A stretch of DNA of 63,693 nt from a bacterium (GCA_021813525.1 JAKAKK010000079.1:1-63693); one strand, 5' to 3'; positions 1-9,288 are shown, counted from the first letter of the stretch. Numbers and translations are program-made. Notes: a model not told the origin generated them from the sequence alone.

Positions 1-1196
1 TAATCATAGGAAATACCGTCACTAAAACATATTATATAAAGAGCCTTCTGCTTTTTAAAAAAGGGCAGTTTTACAGCCAGAAAAAAATAATAGATACGCA
101 GAACAGGCTTTATAGGGCGGGAATATTCAATTCCGTGAGCATTAAAGTCGATAATCCCGGCAATATAAAGCCCGATAAAAACATAACGGTCAGCGTGAAA
201 GACGCAAAACCTTTAGATTTAAGCTTCGGCGCAGGCTACGGCACATATACTAGATATAAGGGTTTTATTCAGCTCGAAAACAACAATCTTTTCGGAACGG
301 GCAAGTCTCTATCCGCGCGCTTTTCTAAAAGCGCTATATATACCAACCTTCTTTTAAACTATTACGACCGTGCAATATATAATTACAGAGGGCTGGCTTT
401 TAACGCTCAGGGACTGGATACGGATATAATTACCCTTAATTATACTATGCGTAAAGAAGGAGGCTCGGTTTCTCTTATAAGGCGGTTTAACGACCGGTTA
501 AAAGGGCTCCTTTCTTACGGAATGTTTTACGACTATCTTTCGGGGTTAAATCTCGGGGCGCAAATAACGCCCAGAGACATAGGTTTTACGAGGATAAGTT
601 CTACTTCGGCTTCCGTTATATATAATTCTAAAAATAACATATTTAACCCGACCTCCGGAAATTTGACGACGTTAAGATTTACATATTCGGATTTTTTAAT
701 AGATTCGCAGGTTAATTTTTTTAAGATTTTTTTTCATACCGAAGAATACATACCCTTTATTTACGGTACTACTTTTTTGTACTCCTTGCGCTTCGGCTAC
801 ATAAAGCCTCTTTCGCCGACGGTTCAGGTGCCTATAAACGAAAGATTTTTTTTGGGAGGCAGGACTACGGTAAGAGGTTTCCCCCAGGATTCTATCGGCC
901 TCGTGAATCTCAATCCTTACAATTATCCTATAGGCGGGGACGTTATGGAAAATTATAATTTACAGTTTAATATTCCGGTTTATAATAATATTAATTTTTT
1001 TGTTTTTCAGGACGGGGGCAACGTATTTTTGGATACTCAGGATATAAGGCCGCTTGCATTGTATAAATCTGCCGGAGCGGGTATAATGTATTTGTCTCCT
1101 ATAGGGCCTATAAGCTTTTCCTACGGTTTCATACTTACGAGAGAGCCTTACTGGCCGGCAGGCGGGGTTAATTTTACCGTAGGGACGTCGTTTTAA
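1..1196 (+). CDS. Omp85-family outer-membrane protein (BamA/TamA-like), 3' part
   Basis: The reading frame is already open at the left edge, so the N-terminus lies outside the window. The first ~48 visible residues look like the end of a POTRA domain (pattern GN..T...I..LL..KGQFYS, ending ...LYRAGIFNSV). The rest is a 16-strand-type surface-antigen barrel with the family signatures GGRTTVRGF (the RGF loop), FQDGGNVF, SPIGPISFSYGF and a terminal aromatic residue (VGTSF). Family members fold outer-membrane proteins (BamA) or work with TamB. With only one POTRA visible I cannot separate BamA from TamA. The cobalamin gene that follows is 42 bases away and functionally unrelated. Confidence 0.88.
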   Translation, partial: IIGNTVTKTYYIKSLLLFKKGQFYSQKKIIDTQNRLYRAGIFNSVSIKVDNPGNIKPDKNITVSVKDAKPLDLSFGAGYGTYTRYKGFIQLENNNLFGTGKSLSARFSKSAIYTNLLLNYYDRAIYNYRGLAFNAQGLDTDIITLNYTMRKEGGSVSLIRRFNDRLKGLLSYGMFYDYLSGLNLGAQITPRDIGFTRISSTSASVIYNSKNNIFNPTSGNLTTLRFTYSDFLIDSQVNFFKIFFHTEEYIPFIYGTTFLYSLRFGYIKPLSPTVQVPINERFFLGGRTTVRGFPQDSIGLVNLNPYNYPIGGDVMENYNLQFNIPVYNNINFFVFQDGGNVFLDTQDIRPLALYKSAGAGIMYLSPIGPISFSYGFILTREPYWPAGGVNFTVGTSF

Positions 1197-1238
1197 GCAT
1201 AGTACTAAAGATAAAACGGGCCAAGAATAAAAAAATAA

Positions 1239-2567
1239 ATGAGCGGAGAAATAAATCGGTCGGGTATCGATATTAAAAACAGATTGAGAAAAGGGTTTTC
1301 TACCGGAAGCACGAGTGCCGCCGTTATAAAGGCGTCGATACGGTATTATTTCGATACGGAAAAATTTTTCGATATAAAAATTAAAATGCCGGGCGGCGAA
1401 GAAGCGAATTTAAACATCGCCGAATTGGAAAAATACCAAATGAACGAAAACGGAACGGCTGTTTCAAAAGCCTCTGCCGTTAAAGATTCGGGAAGCGACG
1501 AATACGACGTAACCGGCGGCATAAAAATATGCGCAGATTTTACCGTAATAAATAAAAACGCTCAAAGCGAAATCGCAAGGTTGAAAAAATATTATGAAAA
1601 ATTTTCCGTTTATAATATAATAAAATGTCCGCTGAAAGACGGAACAGCCGCCTTGATACTCGCGGCGTCAAAAGGCGTAGGCAGGGCGACAAGGCCAGGT
1701 TTGCCTGTGAGAGCAGGCTTTCCGGCCGTTAATCCAGTACCTTTTGCTATGATAGAGCTTGCCGCGAAAGAAGAGTTATGTTTTTGGATAAACAAGATAA
1801 ACAAGGATTCGTCGGGTTCGGATTTATTAAATAATAAAATATTTATTTCGGTATTATATATACCGGAAGGAGAGGAGACGGCAAAGAAGACCCTGAACGG
1901 GAGGCTCGGAATAGAAGGCGGAATCAGCATATTAGGCACTACCGGTTATGTTATGCCTGTATCTGCTAAAGCATGGCTCGAAACGATAAAAGCGTCTTTA
2001 AATTTTTTATCGGAAAATAAGATAGATACCTGCGTTTATACTCCGGGAAGATACAGCGAAAAAATAGCATTAAAAATCATTAAAGACCTGCCGCAGGAAA
2101 GTTTTATAGAAATAGGCGATTTTATAACTTATTCTATAAGAAAAGCAGTAAAAAAAGGCATAAAAAATATTATTTTAGCGGGCCAGTTCGGAAAAATTAT
2201 AAAAATAGCGCAGGGCGCAAGAAACACAAACGCTAAATACAGCAGGCTAAATTTAAACTTTCTTGGAGAAACGGTTAAAAAAACGGTTAAAAGCATATGC
2301 GGAAGCGAAGGCGAAAGCGGAAACCGGCCGGACGAACGCATATATAGCCTTATCGTTAACGCAAATACGTCAAGAGAGGCTTTCAGCCATATAACGTCCG
2401 ACGAGTTTAAAATTTATTCCGATATTATTTTTGAAAATATATTAAAAATTGCGGCAGAAAATTTAGCTAAAACTGCAGGAGAAAGCGTAAATATAGAGAT
2501 TATTCTTATATCTTACGTGGGGAGCGCCGTAAAAAGAACGGCGCTTAAAGCAGTCAGGGCGGATTAA
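1239..2567 (+). CDS. cbiD: Cobalt-precorrin-5B (C1)-methyltransferase CbiD
   Basis: CbiD methylates C1 of the corrin ring in the anaerobic (early cobalt insertion) cobalamin pathway, using S-adenosylmethionine. The N-terminal signature LRKGFSTGSTSAAVIKAS corresponds to the family's GYTTGTCAAAA-type motif, followed by KDGTAALILAASKGVGRATRPGL and GGISILGTTG, both typical of CbiD. At 442 residues it is longer than the usual ~360-380, with extra lysine/serine-rich stretches around residues 75-100 and 190-205. The ATG has only a weak ribosome site. It is first in a co-directional block of corrin genes; the anaerobic-type CbiD/CbiG pair shows that the oxygen-independent route is used. Confidence 0.93.
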   Translation: MSGEINRSGIDIKNRLRKGFSTGSTSAAVIKASIRYYFDTEKFFDIKIKMPGGEEANLNIAELEKYQMNENGTAVSKASAVKDSGSDEYDVTGGIKICADFTVINKNAQSEIARLKKYYEKFSVYNIIKCPLKDGTAALILAASKGVGRATRPGLPVRAGFPAVNPVPFAMIELAAKEELCFWINKINKDSSGSDLLNNKIFISVLYIPEGEETAKKTLNGRLGIEGGISILGTTGYVMPVSAKAWLETIKASLNFLSENKIDTCVYTPGRYSEKIALKIIKDLPQESFIEIGDFITYSIRKAVKKGIKNIILAGQFGKIIKIAQGARNTNAKYSRLNLNFLGETVKKTVKSICGSEGESGNRPDERIYSLIVNANTSREAFSHITSDEFKIYSDIIFENILKIAAENLAKTAGESVNIEIILISYVGSAVKRTALKAVRAD

Positions 2568-2611
2568 GGCGCGGTATTAAGATATAATAAAGGAGGATAA
2601 AAACTTTATAA

Positions 2612-4186
2612 ATGGCAAAAAAAGTTCATATATTGGGCATATCTCCATGTTTTTTAGAAGCGGCAAAAAAACAAATCCTCGACTTATTTACCGATAAAAA
2701 AAACCGGCTCGACGCCGTCTTTGCTAAAAAAGAAGATTTAAGCCTGCTTTTATGGGTAAGAGAGCAAATTTCTTCAATAAATAAAAGCATAATATTCGAA
2801 AACAACGGAAACATAACCCGTTTAAATAATGCCGCAATATTTTACGACAGCAAAATAAAATTTATAACCGATTATATAAAAGGAAGCCTCGGTAAAAAGA
2901 ACGTCTTAATTCTGGCGAATGGAGACCCTAATTTTTTCGGGGTCGGCGGAACTATATTAAGCCTCTTAAAAGAAAACGAAAAAAGATTTATAGAAGTTTA
3001 CCCGGCAGTCAGTTTTATGCAGGCAGGTTTTTCAAAATTAAAAATTCCTATGACCGAGGCCTTAATAATAAGCCTGCACGGGAGGGATTTCAAAAATATA
3101 TACGAAGCTTTATATTCCGGAAAGCCTGCAATAGGCATATATACGGACGACGTAAATACCCCCAATAAGATATATACCGAACTTGAAGAAAGCGGTTTCT
3201 TAGAAAAATTCGATTTTTACGCGCTGACCGAATTATGCACCAAAAATGAAAAAATTTATAAAAGCTTTACAAAAGAAATTTTAGAAGATATAAGCGGTAA
3301 AAAAAATATAGTCGTATTAACCGGTAAGAATAAAAAAAGTGCCGCTCCGGCTTCCGGCGACGAGCTTAAGAGCCTTGTTTTAGGGATAGACGACGATAAA
3401 TATATTCATTCGGCGGGAGAACCGACAAAAAAAGAAATCAGGGCAGTAAGCCTGTCTTTAATGGATTTGAAAGCCGATTCGGTAATTATAGATGCCGGGT
3501 GCGGCAGCGGAAGCATAAGCATAGAAGCGTCCGCGATAGCGCATAAAGGATTCGTATATTCAATAGATAAAAATAAATTTAAGATAGACAATCTTAAAAA
3601 TAATATAAAGAGATTCGGAAGGCATAATATCGAGCCTATTTTAGGCGAACTTCCCGACGCATTGAAACAGGCGGTAAAAGCGGGACAGGCCGATTCGATA
3701 TTTATAGGCGGAGGAGGCGGCAAGGATTTGAAAAAAATTTTAAAAGAATCCCTTCATATTTTAAAGAATAAAGGCGCGATAGTTATTAACGTTATAACGA
3801 TAGATTCGTTAAACGCAGTTTTGACGTTTATTAAGGATTACGGTTTGAAAGAATATGGCAACATAGAAATAAAACACGAAATTATTTCCGTTAACGTGTC
3901 GAGATTGAAATCCGTTAAGGAAGATTCGTATTTTCAGGCATTGAACCAGATATATATAATTAAAATTATAAAGTCTATTAAGGCGTCTAATCCGAATACG
4001 AATACGAAAACTTCCCGCTCCGTCCGCGGCAGAACCCTTACTTTCAAGATAGAACGGGAACATAATGCGGATATGCCAAGCGTGAAAATAAGAAATAAAG
4101 CGATTGAAACCGGTAAAAAAGAAAATGCGGAAAATACGCATGACGACGTAAATATAGAAAATTCCGGGAAAACCGAAAATGATTAA
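2612..4186 (+). CDS. cbiET: Cobalt-precorrin-6B/7 C5,C15-methyltransferase, CbiE-CbiT fusion
   Basis: A two-domain enzyme like CobL: residues ~1-225 are a tetrapyrrole-methylase (CbiE) domain and ~250-440 a class I methyltransferase (CbiT) with the SAM motif DAGCGSGSISIEAS preceded by the CbiT-typical GEPTKKEIRA. Together they methylate C5 and C15 and remove the C12 acetate carboxylate. The last ~70 residues are a lysine/asparagine-rich tail not expected in the family. An AGGAGG lies 15 bases before the ATG, longer than usual, but no other start is available. The stop overlaps the next gene by 8 bases, implying translational coupling. In many bacteria CbiE and CbiT are separate. Confidence 0.92.
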   Translation: MAKKVHILGISPCFLEAAKKQILDLFTDKKNRLDAVFAKKEDLSLLLWVREQISSINKSIIFENNGNITRLNNAAIFYDSKIKFITDYIKGSLGKKNVLILANGDPNFFGVGGTILSLLKENEKRFIEVYPAVSFMQAGFSKLKIPMTEALIISLHGRDFKNIYEALYSGKPAIGIYTDDVNTPNKIYTELEESGFLEKFDFYALTELCTKNEKIYKSFTKEILEDISGKKNIVVLTGKNKKSAAPASGDELKSLVLGIDDDKYIHSAGEPTKKEIRAVSLSLMDLKADSVIIDAGCGSGSISIEASAIAHKGFVYSIDKNKFKIDNLKNNIKRFGRHNIEPILGELPDALKQAVKAGQADSIFIGGGGGKDLKKILKESLHILKNKGAIVINVITIDSLNAVLTFIKDYGLKEYGNIEIKHEIISVNVSRLKSVKEDSYFQALNQIYIIKIIKSIKASNPNTNTKTSRSVRGRTLTFKIEREHNADMPSVKIRNKAIETGKKENAENTHDDVNIENSGKTEND

Positions 4187-4943
4187 AAAAGAATTATTTA
4201 TCGTAGGAGTAGGTCCCGGAGACCCTGAACTGATAACGGTAAAAGCGGTTAACACGCTCATCAAAAGCGATTTTATATTCTATCCCGACGTTTGCGGAGG
4301 AAAAAATAGAATAGCTTACGATATTATAAAAAATGCCCTTAAATTTGCGGGCATATCGGATTTCCCCGAAAACAGGCTTATTCCGTTAGAGGTGGAAATG
4401 AAACTTTCAATGGGAAGAAATAAAGTTCTATATATGAAAAACGCCGTTAAAATAATCGAAAAACTCAGCGACGGCGTCTGTTCTTATGTTACGCTGGGCG
4501 ACCCTATGTTTTACAGCACATACTGGGGACTGCACAATGCTATACAGGAAGTTTTAAATCGCGAGGAAAATGGAATTAACATAAAAATAGTAAACGGCGT
4601 TTCTTCTTTCCATTATTCTTTAGGATTAATAGGAGAACCTTATATTATTAAAAACAGTTCGGTTTTAATATCGGTTCCAGTGAAAAAAGATTTAACCGAA
4701 ATAGAAAACGAAATAAAGTTCATCTCGGATAAGATTCCTAGGCCTCAGGTTATAGTCTTTATGAAAGCCGGCGGTTACGTAAAAGAGATTTTAAAAGCGT
4801 TTAACGGGCTATGCGGCAGGCAATTTGAAGACGGAAAACTAAAACTTTATTTAATAGAGAAGTCTGTCCTTATAAAAGATTTTGCGGAAAAGAAAGAACG
4901 GAACTACGATTACTTTTCGATTCTTATAGGGGTTTTCTCATAA
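4179..4943 (+). CDS. cbiL: Precorrin-2 / cobalt-factor II C20-methyltransferase
   Basis: The start ELFIVGVGPGDPELITVKAV is the P-loop-like signature of SAM-dependent tetrapyrrole methylases; the following DFIFYPDVCGGKNRIAYDI and VTLGDPMFYSTYWGL match the C20-methyltransferase branch (CbiL/CobI). It carries out the ring-C20 methylation early in cobalamin synthesis. Length (254 residues) is normal. It begins 8 bases inside cbiET and ends 1 base before cbiF, so the three are almost certainly cotranscribed and coupled. In the anaerobic pathway its substrate is the cobalt-loaded factor. Confidence 0.92.
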   Translation: MIKKELFIVGVGPGDPELITVKAVNTLIKSDFIFYPDVCGGKNRIAYDIIKNALKFAGISDFPENRLIPLEVEMKLSMGRNKVLYMKNAVKIIEKLSDGVCSYVTLGDPMFYSTYWGLHNAIQEVLNREENGINIKIVNGVSSFHYSLGLIGEPYIIKNSSVLISVPVKKDLTEIENEIKFISDKIPRPQVIVFMKAGGYVKEILKAFNGLCGRQFEDGKLKLYLIEKSVLIKDFAEKKERNYDYFSILIGVFS

Positions 4944-4944
4944 T

Positions 4945-5739
4945 ATGGGCAAATCAATCGGAACTAAAATATATTTTGTATCGGCGGGTCCAGGCGACCC
5001 GGAACTTTTGACGGTAAAAGCCGCTAAAATATTAAAAAGGTCCGACGCAGTTTTTTATGCCGGTTCTTTGATTAATCCCGGGATGTTAAAGGTTATAAAA
5101 AAGGGCGCGGAGTTAATAGACATGAAAATCCTTAATTTCGAACAGATTAAGGAAAGGCTTAATAATCTTATAGGATTGGAGCCAAATATCATATCCGTTC
5201 TTCATGCCGGAGATTCCTCAATATATTCCGCAATAAACGAACAAATGTATTATCTGGACGAAATGGGAATAAAATATGAAATCATACCCGGGGTTACCGC
5301 CGCCTTTGCCGCAAGCGCCGCCAACAAGTCTATTTTGACACTGCCGGATGTTTCGCAAACGGTAATATTCTGCAGGGGAGAAGGAAGGACTGGAAAACTG
5401 CCGGACGGGCAGGAGATAAAGAACCTTGCTAGCCATAAGGGAACGATGGCCATATATCTGAGCTTCGGATTAATCGACGGCGTAGTCGGGGATTTAAAGG
5501 AATATTATCCGGAAAATACTCCGTGCCTGATTGCTAAAGACGTATCGCTTAAAAGCCAGATTTTAATAAATTGCGAATTAAAAGACGTGGTTAAAAAAGC
5601 AGGGGAATTTTCCGTCAAAAATATGGCGGTATTAATAGTCGGAGAGGCATTAAGGGGAAAATATTTCAAAAAAAACAGGTCGAAACTTTATGATAAGAAC
5701 TTTTCGCACGGATTCAGAAACGGTGGAAATACCCTCTGA
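4945..5739 (+). CDS. cbiF: Cobalt-precorrin-4 C11-methyltransferase
   Basis: Tetrapyrrole methylase of the CbiF/CobM branch: IYFVSAGPGDPELLTVKAAK near the N-terminus, then DAVFYAGSLINPGML (the 'YAGSL' motif that marks C11-methyltransferases), LHAGDSSIYSA and IPGVTAAFAASAA. It methylates C11 before the CbiG ring opening. Length 264 is normal. The gene starts 1 base after cbiL and its end is overlapped by cbiG, continuing the tightly packed cob operon. Confidence 0.93.
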   Translation: MGKSIGTKIYFVSAGPGDPELLTVKAAKILKRSDAVFYAGSLINPGMLKVIKKGAELIDMKILNFEQIKERLNNLIGLEPNIISVLHAGDSSIYSAINEQMYYLDEMGIKYEIIPGVTAAFAASAANKSILTLPDVSQTVIFCRGEGRTGKLPDGQEIKNLASHKGTMAIYLSFGLIDGVVGDLKEYYPENTPCLIAKDVSLKSQILINCELKDVVKKAGEFSVKNMAVLIVGEALRGKYFKKNRSKLYDKNFSHGFRNGGNTL

Positions 5740-7024
5740 CGCCGTATTTAAAATTACGAATATCGCCCTTATAATAACCTCGGAAAATTCTTTGAATAAA
5801 GCTGTTAAAATTTACGGCGGTATGGCAAAAAAGCTCAAAGCGCGCAACGGGGCCGATATTACTGAGCTTTCCGAAATTATCAATCTGCATTTTTTTATCG
5901 GAGAAGAAAAAACCGGATTAACGGCGCGCGCACTTGGTTTACAGGAGGAAACGGCGGTTTTGGAAACGCCTTGCGCCAACGGGATAAAACTTTTGAAGAC
6001 CGGCATCGAAAGATATAAAAGATTATCGGAAGATTATTTTATTAAAAAACTGTTACGCGGATACGATTTCATCGTATTTTTTCTGGCGGCGGGGGCGGCG
6101 GTCAGGATTATCGCACCTTTTCTTAAAAATAAATTCAGCGACCCCGGTGTTATAACGATAGACGAAGCCGGAAAATTCGTCGTCAGCCTGCTTTCCGGGC
6201 ATACGGGGGGCGCTAATAAATTTGCCGAGGAAACCGCAGGTTACATAGGAAACGGAGCAATTCCGATAATTACCACCGCGACGGACGCAACCGGAAATTT
6301 TTCTTTAGATATGTTCGCGGAGAGGTTCGGCCTGTTCATAGAAGACGGGAAAAACAAAATAAAAATATTCAATAAAGCATCTATCGGCGGTGAAGAGATA
6401 AAAATATGCATAGACGAGGACGGTATTTTTAATATAAGAGAAATAAAGTCTTATATAGGCGGGTTTAAAAACGCAAAGCGAATAATTTTGTCGAAAGGTT
6501 TAAATACCGCAAACCCGGGCGTTGAAAAGGCGGCGGTCGTTTCTTTAAAAGAAAGCCTGAAAAATATTACGGAATCCGAAAATATTGCGCTTTTGAGGCC
6601 GAGACGCTTAACCGTCGGCATAGGCTGTAATAAGAATACCTCATTTAAAGAGATTGAAGAATTTATATCTTCCGTATTTAAGGAAAATAATTTATCGCTT
6701 AAGGCAATAAGGAACATTGCTACGATAGACTTAAAAAGAAACGAGGCCGGGTTGCTGGAATTCGGATATAAATATGGGAATTTTATAGACTTTTATGATA
6801 AAGACGAAATAAACGCCTTCATGGATTCGAATAAAAATAAAAAAAACAATAAAAAAGATAAAGAGGCGGGTATAAATATGGAACGGTCGGCAAGCTTTAA
6901 ACACACCGGCGCATATTCCGTCTGCGAACCTTGCGCGGCGATGTCGGCGAAAAACGGCGGGGAATTGCTGATACCTAAACAAAAAAAAGGAAACGTTACG
7001 GCGGCGGCGGCAATGGTTTATTGA
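5690..7024 (+). CDS. cbiG: Cobalt-precorrin-5A hydrolase CbiG
   Basis: CbiG opens the delta-lactone at ring A and releases the C20 unit as acetaldehyde in the anaerobic pathway. Visible family features are IALIITSENSLNKAVKIY at the N-terminus, FLAAGAAVRIIAPFLKNK, SLLSGHTGGANKFAEE (central domain) and, near the end, CEPCAAMSAKNGGELLIPK. A lysine/asparagine-rich insert (about residues 380-405) interrupts the C-terminal domain. The ATG used gives a 50-base overlap with cbiF; an in-frame GTG at 5723 would cut this to 17 bases and still keep the conserved region, so the start is uncertain. It shows no internal stop or frameshift. Confidence 0.9.
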   Translation: MIRTFRTDSETVEIPSDAVFKITNIALIITSENSLNKAVKIYGGMAKKLKARNGADITELSEIINLHFFIGEEKTGLTARALGLQEETAVLETPCANGIKLLKTGIERYKRLSEDYFIKKLLRGYDFIVFFLAAGAAVRIIAPFLKNKFSDPGVITIDEAGKFVVSLLSGHTGGANKFAEETAGYIGNGAIPIITTATDATGNFSLDMFAERFGLFIEDGKNKIKIFNKASIGGEEIKICIDEDGIFNIREIKSYIGGFKNAKRIILSKGLNTANPGVEKAAVVSLKESLKNITESENIALLRPRRLTVGIGCNKNTSFKEIEEFISSVFKENNLSLKAIRNIATIDLKRNEAGLLEFGYKYGNFIDFYDKDEINAFMDSNKNKKNNKKDKEAGINMERSASFKHTGAYSVCEPCAAMSAKNGGELLIPKQKKGNVTAAAAMVY

Positions 7025-7119
7025 CTTAATCGATATGTTTTCCCGAACCGCCGTTAGGCGTGTAATAAATTTAAGAATCGGGATTAGCGTATTAATAGAG
7101 AAGAAAAGGAGGGTAATTA

Positions 7120-7944
7120 ATGGAATTAAACGGCGGACGGTCCGAATCTTACGGAAAGATAACGGTTATAGGAACCGGCCCGGGAGATACGGAACATTTA
7201 AGCAAAAAAGCTCTCGAATCCGTAAAAGCGTCTGAAACGGTAATAGGTTATTCTTCATATTTAAGACAGATAGGAGATATATTAAGCGAAAAACAGGAAA
7301 AACTTCCGTTCAGTATGAAAGACGAAATTAAAAGATGCGAAGCGGCGGTTAAAAAATCCTTGGAAGGCAAATCCGTAGCGCTTGTTTCGGGAGGCGACGC
7401 CGGCATTTACGGAATGAGCGGTCTTTTGCTTGAGATTATAGATAAAGAATCCCTTACGGGAAAAATTCCCGTGGAAATAATACCGGGTATTCCGGCTTTT
7501 TGCGCAGTTTCGGCGGCTGTTGGAGCCCCGATAACCAACGATTTTTGCGTTGTATCTTTGTCCAATCTTTTAACTCCGTGGAAAGACATAGAAAAAAGAT
7601 TGAGAGCGGCGGCGGCGGGAGATTTCGTGATAATTATCTATAATCCCAAGAGCATGAAGAGAAAAGAAGAACTGACTATCGCAAAAAATATCCTGCTGGA
7701 AAATATCGGGAAAGACAGGCCTGCCGTTATCGCAAAGGCGGCGACGAGACCAGACGAAGAGATAGTTATAACGACGCTCGAAAATATAGACAAATTCGAT
7801 ATCGTAAGTATGAATACCACGATAATAATAGGAAACGGCAACACATACGTTAACGATTTGTATATGATAACCAGAAGGGGATACGGAAATAAATACGATT
7901 TAAGCAAAAATAATATCGAGAAAAATATAGCGGAGGAAAATTAG
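7120..7944 (+). CDS. cbiH: Cobalt-precorrin-3 / precorrin-3B C17-methyltransferase
   Basis: Tetrapyrrole methylase of the CbiH/CobJ branch, with ITVIGTGPGDTEHLSKKA, VIGYSSYLRQI, SGGDAGIYGMSG, IPGIPAFCAVSAAVGAPITN and IYNPKSMKRK, all characteristic. It methylates C17 during ring contraction. A strong AAGGAGGG sits 7 bases before the ATG, so this gene can be translated independently although only 95 bases separate it from cbiG. Length 274 is slightly long for the family. Genes for CbiC, CbiJ, CbiA and the chelatase are not in this block. Confidence 0.93.
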   Translation: MELNGGRSESYGKITVIGTGPGDTEHLSKKALESVKASETVIGYSSYLRQIGDILSEKQEKLPFSMKDEIKRCEAAVKKSLEGKSVALVSGGDAGIYGMSGLLLEIIDKESLTGKIPVEIIPGIPAFCAVSAAVGAPITNDFCVVSLSNLLTPWKDIEKRLRAAAAGDFVIIIYNPKSMKRKEELTIAKNILLENIGKDRPAVIAKAATRPDEEIVITTLENIDKFDIVSMNTTIIIGNGNTYVNDLYMITRRGYGNKYDLSKNNIEKNIAEEN

Positions 7945-7947
7945 ACT

Positions 7948-8883
7948 ATGAGAGTGCTTGTAACGGGCGGAGCAGGTTTTATCGGTTCTAACTTATGCGA
8001 AAGGCTTTTAAACGCGGGACATGAAGTTTTATGCATGGATAATTTTTATACGGGGTCGAAGAATAATATAAAAGAATTTACGGGCAATCCTGCTTTCGAA
8101 GTCATCAGGGGAGATATAAGCCGGCCGTTTAGCATAGAGGCCGATTTTATAGTTAACCTCGCCTGCCCGGCCTCGGTTCCGCATTATCAAAGGGACCCTT
8201 TGAAAACAATGAAAGACAACGTTTACGGCATATTTAACGTTATGGAAAACGCAACGCGCCTTAAGATACCGGTTCTACACACTTCTACTTCAGAAGTTTA
8301 CGGTTCGCCGTCCGTCCATCCACAGCCCGAAAATTATAACGGCAACGTTAATCCGGTTTCTATAAGGTCTTGCTACGACGAAGGAAAAAGGGCTGCTGAA
8401 ACGATTATGTTCGATTATTACAGGCGATACGGAACGGATATAAAAGTAATAAGGGTTTTCAATACATACGGACCCAAAATGCTGGAAAACGACGGCAGGG
8501 TAGTTTCCAATTTTATAGTTCAGGCGTTAAAGGGAGAAGATTTAACGGTTTACGGAGACGGAAAACAGACCCGCTCTTTCTGCTACGTATCGGATTTAAT
8601 AGACGGGATTATGCTGTTTATCGAAGATAAAAGCGGTTTTACGGGACCGGTTAATATGGGAAATAATTACGAATTTACCATAGCCGATTTTGCAAAGCTG
8701 GTTATACGCCTTACCGGCTCGAAATCTAAGATAAAATTCGTAGAACTGCCTAAAGACGACCCGATTCAGAGAAACCCTGATTTAACGCTTGCGAAAAAAA
8801 CGCTGGGGTACAACCCTAAGGTAGATATCGAGGAAGGGCTAAAAAAAACCGTAGAGTATTTTAAAGAAGTCTTAAAGAGATAA
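7948..8883 (+). CDS. uxs: UDP-glucuronate decarboxylase (UDP-xylose synthase)
   Basis: An extended short-chain dehydrogenase that converts UDP-glucuronate to UDP-xylose with tightly bound NAD+. The Rossmann motif TGGAGFIG is at residues 6-13, the catalytic set TSTSEVYGS around 112-120, and the YxxxK pair Y143/K147 within SCYDEGKRAAE. The stretch NPVSIRSCYDEGKR, RVFNTYGPKM and GDGKQTRSFCYVSDLI is diagnostic of UXS rather than of generic epimerases. It starts 3 bases after cbiH, so it is probably on the same transcript despite a role in surface polysaccharide. Complete at 311 residues. Confidence 0.9.
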   Translation: MRVLVTGGAGFIGSNLCERLLNAGHEVLCMDNFYTGSKNNIKEFTGNPAFEVIRGDISRPFSIEADFIVNLACPASVPHYQRDPLKTMKDNVYGIFNVMENATRLKIPVLHTSTSEVYGSPSVHPQPENYNGNVNPVSIRSCYDEGKRAAETIMFDYYRRYGTDIKVIRVFNTYGPKMLENDGRVVSNFIVQALKGEDLTVYGDGKQTRSFCYVSDLIDGIMLFIEDKSGFTGPVNMGNNYEFTIADFAKLVIRLTGSKSKIKFVELPKDDPIQRNPDLTLAKKTLGYNPKVDIEEGLKKTVEYFKEVLKR

Positions 8884-8917
8884 GTCCGAAAGAAGAATAA
8901 GGGATTGATTAAACTTT

Positions 8918-9145
8918 ATGGATATTAATATGGATACGATAATAATCGAATCCGTTATTTATATTGCCGTCGCAATAACGGCCGGTTATTTATTGAGAGA
9001 CGGGGAACTTAAAAAAATTAAGCGGTTAATTTTAGTTTTTTATTTAATTATAGGCATAGCCGTTTACAATGTTCTATATTTTATAATACTTTCGGCGGCC
9101 GTTTTAATATTTGCAATAATAGTCTTGCGGTATTTTGAGTATTAA
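8918..9145 (+). CDS. Small two-helix membrane protein, unknown
   Basis: A 75-residue protein that I do not recognise. It has two hydrophobic segments, about residues 7-24 and 38-72 (the latter long enough for one or two helices), separated by a short charged loop RDGELKKIKR. It follows uxs by 34 bases, so it may be the last gene of that transcript. No cysteine or catalytic motif is visible. Coding status rests on an uninterrupted frame and hydrophobic pattern only; it could be a non-coding stretch, but the codon pattern resembles its neighbours. Confidence 0.55.
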   Translation: MDINMDTIIIESVIYIAVAITAGYLLRDGELKKIKRLILVFYLIIGIAVYNVLYFIILSAAVLIFAIIVLRYFEY

Positions 9146-9252
9146 ACGCTATTCAGATAATATCTTTTGATTTTGTAATGTTTTTAATTGCGGTATTTTT
9201 TATAATCATTATGATGCCTCTGTAAAACCCATAAATCATAAATGAAAATTTT

Positions 9253-9288
9253 AGTTAAAGATATCTTTAACTTTTAATATGATATAAT
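9253..9288 (+). promoter_or_regulatory. Perfect 20-bp palindrome plus extended -10 promoter
   Basis: The palindrome AGTTAAAGATATCTTTAACT (9253-9272) lies directly upstream of TGATATAAT (9280-9288), an extended -10 (TGn-TATAAT). There is no recognisable -35 hexamer; the palindrome occupies that place, which is the geometry of an activator site or of a repressor overlapping the polymerase footprint. The predicted start is near 9295, about 20 bases before the ATG at 9317. Confidence 0.55.

Noticed and set aside
1197-1238. Possible cobalamin riboswitch ahead of cbiD
   Set aside because: Only 42 bases separate the Omp85 stop and cbiD, too short for a B12 riboswitch, and no B12-box-like sequence was seen; the gaps near cbiH and cbiB were also clear.
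7022-7119. Possible TGA readthrough (selenocysteine) at the end of cbiG
   Set aside because: The residues after the TGA match nothing in the family, and the C-terminal CbiG motif is already complete; no SECIS-like hairpin was evident.
7035-7235. A 66-codon arginine-rich plus-strand frame before and over cbiH
   Set aside because: It overlaps the cbiH start in another frame, lacks a ribosome site and has composition typical of an off-frame translation.
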